From NCBI GenBank assembly GCA_020631815.1, contig JACKGW010000014.1:15089-79088 (forward strand): a stretch of 64,000 nucleotides of DNA, written 5' to 3'. The translations under genes and the position numbers were made by a program. Origin of the DNA: Planctomycetota bacterium. GTDB lineage: Bacteria > Planctomycetota > PLA2 > JAEUHO01. This document shows, in pieces, positions 62,484-64,000 of the stretch. A model generated the notes under the pieces. That model was not told where the DNA came from and made no database searches. It saw only the letters and a program-made list of their open reading frames with translations. Positions within the stretch are counted from its first letter, which is position 1; every line of letters begins with the position of its first letter.

Positions 62484-62518
62484 CGAGGTGCGGATCCAAC
62501 GAGGGTGCGGGCACCTCG
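62484..62518 (-). terminator. Hairpin downstream of the gene at 62530-63039
   Basis: Arms CGAGGTGC (62484-62491) and GCACCTCG (62511-62518) lie just past the stop at 62530. The loop is long (19 nt) and no U-tract is seen, so this is a weak terminator candidate. The rest of 62245-62529 holds no recognised gene. Confidence 0.3.
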
Positions 62519-62529
62519 CCAGAACCCTC

Positions 62530-63039
62530 CTATCGCCCACCGAGGGGCCGTTCGCCCCTTTCAGCCGACACGAGATGCCACGCTCCAAGTGGATGGCCAA
62601 CCGTCGATTCCACCAAGAACAGACCTCCGTCACCCTTGAACTCGAATCGGTCCATGGCGTCTGGCGGCAGCGCCTCCTCGAGGCCTGAATCCCGCTCCAG
62701 GACCTGGGCTTCCCACGGCTCAGTGCGGTACGACGCCGTGTAGTGAACCCGAAAACTCGCGCCCTTCGCGATGTCGTGGCTGCCCCGCACTTCAACACCT
62801 TGCGGTTCCCAGCACCAAGCTCTGCCATCCGCCGAGAGTTCCAGGTAGTACTCCATGAGACGTGGATTGTTCCCGTCGGGTGTCGGCGCAATGCCCATGA
62901 TGAAGCCGGTCGTGGGGGACGCGGGCCCGCTGGTGCGCCCCGACCCTTGCATCGCACACGACGGTAGCCACATCAGCGTCGCCGCGGCCGGCGCCAGGCT
63001 GCCGAGGGCGACAAGAAGCACTGCTCGCAAGATCCTCAT
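62530..63039 (-). CDS. Exported hypothetical protein
   Basis: 169 aa from ATG 63039, with AAGG four bases upstream. Signal peptide or anchor (ILRAVLLVALGSLAPAAAT). The mature part is beta-rich (YYLELSADGRAWCWEPQGVE, ASFRVHYTASYRTEPWEAQV). No family recognised. Confidence 0.68.
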   Translation of the reverse strand: MRILRAVLLVALGSLAPAAATLMWLPSCAMQGSGRTSGPASPTTGFIMGIAPTPDGNNPRLMEYYLELSADGRAWCWEPQGVEVRGSHDIAKGASFRVHYTASYRTEPWEAQVLERDSGLEEALPPDAMDRFEFKGDGGLFLVESTVGHPLGAWHLVSAERGERPLGGR

Positions 63040-63492
63040 CTGACCTTCCTACGCTGAGCGCGCCACAAGGGAGTTCACCCCGCAGCCCCAATTCCCAAAC
63101 GACTCCGCCATCCAGGCTTCGGATGCCGAGAGCTGGTGCCCTTGGAGATTGAGGGTCTGTCGACCACAAGGTCCCACACAGGATGCACGGATCAGTGACA
63201 TGCCGCTCGCTCGCACACAGGGGCGACCGGGCGACCTCCTGCCTCGGAGCGAGGGACGAGGACGGGCGGGCCCTCGGCATCGTTACGCTCGTCGCGGGCG
63301 GCGTGCCTGCGCCGCGCTGGACTCGCCGCTCTCGACAGGCTTGGCACCGTGTAGCGTGCGGAACGAGCTGCGGAACCAACTGCGGAACGAACGAACGCGA
63401 TCAGGGGCGTCGTCGAGCCGCGCGCCGAGGTGGAGCGTGTTGACGGTCGCGGGCGCAAAGCCCGGACAACAGGGCCTCGGCTCGGACGAGGG
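63040..63492. other. Intergenic region beside the tRNA fragment
   Basis: 453 bp without a convincing gene on either strand. It contains the 12-bp tandem repeat at 63357-63392. Its base composition is slightly lower in GC at 63070-63200 than the coding neighbours. It borders a partial tRNA, so it may be part of an old integration junction. Confidence 0.4.
63357..63392 (+). repeat. Three tandem 12-bp repeats
   Basis: TGCGGAACGAGC, TGCGGAACCAAC and TGCGGAACGAAC lie end to end, each differing from the next at one to two positions. A partial fourth unit (GAAC) follows. About 100 bp from the tRNA 3' fragment. Could be protein-binding sites or a minor tandem duplication. Confidence 0.6.
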
Positions 63493-63542
63493 TGGTATCC
63501 CCGGCAGGACTCGAACCTGCGACCCCCGGTTCAGGAAACCAG
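63493..63542 (-). tRNA. 3' half of a tRNA-Arg(CCU), partial; likely att site
   Basis: On the minus strand the 50 nt fold as a tRNA from position 27 to the CCA end: anticodon stem CTGGT/ACCGG around loop TTCCTGA (anticodon CCT), variable region GGGTC, T arm GCAGG-TTCGAGT-CCTGC, then CGGGGAT, discriminator A and an encoded CCA. The required 5' acceptor strand (ATCCCCG) and a D arm are absent upstream, so the gene is not functional. A tRNA 3' end standing alone is the classic mark left by tRNA-targeting integrases. Confidence 0.75.
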
Positions 63543-63579
63543 TCCACGACGTCGTTCTCGAGACCGGGCGCAGGCGGTG

Positions 63580-64000
63580 TCAGCGACCCTCGTCGTCGGT
63601 CGGAAGAGGCAGCTCGAGCTGGGCCGCGAGGCGAGTAAGGGAGGGCTGCGCGCGACCCGCGCCCGCACCCGCATGTCCCCTTACTTCTGCGGCCGCCACG
63701 AGATAGGCGATGGCGGCCGGTCGCGGATCCGGCGGGGGCTGGGGAATCGTGCCGAAGCCGCCGCCTCCTTCGGCCGGCTTGACGGGCTCAGGCCCTGCCG
63801 CGATCGCCAGCGCGCGCATGAGCGCACGCCTTGGATACGTGCGCGCGATGCCGAGCCTACGGAGGAGCGCGATCAGGCCAGTGTCACCCCGCGTTCGGAC
63901 CACATGGTCCCACAGGGCATCGAGCCAACGGACTGCCGGCCCGGCCACGGCGTCCTCCCCGTAGCGGGGCTCCACCAAGCCACGGACCACCGAGGCATCG
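63580..64000 (-). CDS. Hypothetical protein, partial at the window edge
   Basis: The frame stops at 63580 and is open to the right edge, so the N-terminus lies outside the window. The visible part is helical (WLDALWDHVVRTRGDTGLIA, RTYPRRALMRALAIA), followed by a Pro/Gly-rich linker and a short helical tail (LTRLAAQLELPLPTDDEG). No family recognised. If the adjoining tRNA fragment marks an integrated element, this gene would be its first. Confidence 0.5.
   Translation of the reverse strand, partial: DASVVRGLVEPRYGEDAVAGPAVRWLDALWDHVVRTRGDTGLIALLRRLGIARTYPRRALMRALAIAAGPEPVKPAEGGGGFGTIPQPPPDPRPAAIAYLVAAAEVRGHAGAGAGRAQPSLTRLAAQLELPLPTDDEGR

Noticed and set aside
63493..63580. A complete tRNA-Arg gene
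   Set aside because: The 5' acceptor strand ATCCCCG and a D arm with GG are missing upstream. GCGCCCG there pairs with only part of the 3' strand, so only the 3' half is called.
63493..63600. Group I intron splitting tRNA-Arg(CCU)
   Set aside because: Such introns interrupt the anticodon loop. Here the loop and both strands of the anticodon stem are intact and the break lies before position 27.
1..64000. CRISPR arrays, insertion sequences and rRNA genes
   Set aside because: No regularly spaced repeats, transposase motifs or rRNA-like sequence were found on reading both strands.

Overview
The window is about 70% GC, with very dense coding and long spurious antisense ORFs. The gene content fits a member of the Planctomycetota best. 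Two large Ser/Thr kinases carry DWG in place of DFG and are fused to WD40-like or TPR domains. There are also HEAT-repeat proteins, carboxypeptidase-regulatory-like surface proteins, an IPT/TIG-type lipoprotein, an FG-GAP/VCBS lipoprotein, DUF2891, a Beta_propel protein and several lipoproteins whose mature ends read Cys-Gly-Gly. A myxobacterium-like genome is the main alternative. No ribosomal or other phylogenetic marker gene is present, so the assignment is an inference.

Layout. 1-5.9 kb: two exported lipoproteins (FG-GAP and IPT/TIG), an MsbA-type ABC exporter and a small exported protein coupled to a DUF2306 membrane protein. 6.7-10.8 kb: housekeeping enzymes (MBL-fold hydrolase, DUF2891, MtfA-like peptidase, KDPG/KHG aldolase, DinB). 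10.8-14.2 kb: a two-gene complex iron-sulfur molybdoenzyme (Tat-exported catalytic subunit plus four-cluster ferredoxin subunit) with no membrane anchor gene beside it. 14.4-21.4 kb: lipase-like lipoprotein, second ABC exporter, GT2 glycosyltransferase, small membrane proteins and a membrane-bound class III nucleotide cyclase. 21.4-30.9 kb: two paralogous carboxypeptidase-regulatory-like proteins, zinc-ribbon membrane protein, DUF4375, lipoproteins and a Beta_propel lipoprotein.

31-45.4 kb is the most unusual part. A WD40 receptor-like kinase faces a two-gene unit made of a secreted four-module protein of unknown family and a TIR-TM-beta-propeller protein that ends in a GspG-like pseudopilin domain. 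This unit converges on a SLOG-SLATT-like membrane protein, which is divergent from a patatin-like phospholipase. TIR, SLOG, SLATT and patatin are all recognised immunity parts, so 37.1-43.5 kb is a candidate defence island without a CD-NTase. Immediately downstream lies a secreted, membrane-anchored protein interrupted by an in-frame TGA that is followed by a hairpin resembling a bacterial SECIS element. Next come two tandem 114-aa paralogues and a truncated copy of a VOC gene whose intact copy sits at 49.8 kb.

45.9-63 kb: HEAT-repeat proteins, methyltransferase plus VOC pair, SRPBCC protein, a TPR receptor kinase, DUF6928 protein, a beta-helix-like anchored protein and small exported proteins. 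At 63.5 kb lies an isolated 3' half of a tRNA-Arg(CCU), the usual footprint of an integrase attachment site. If so, an integrated element would begin there and run off the right end. No CRISPR array, transposase, integrase, rRNA or complete tRNA was seen.
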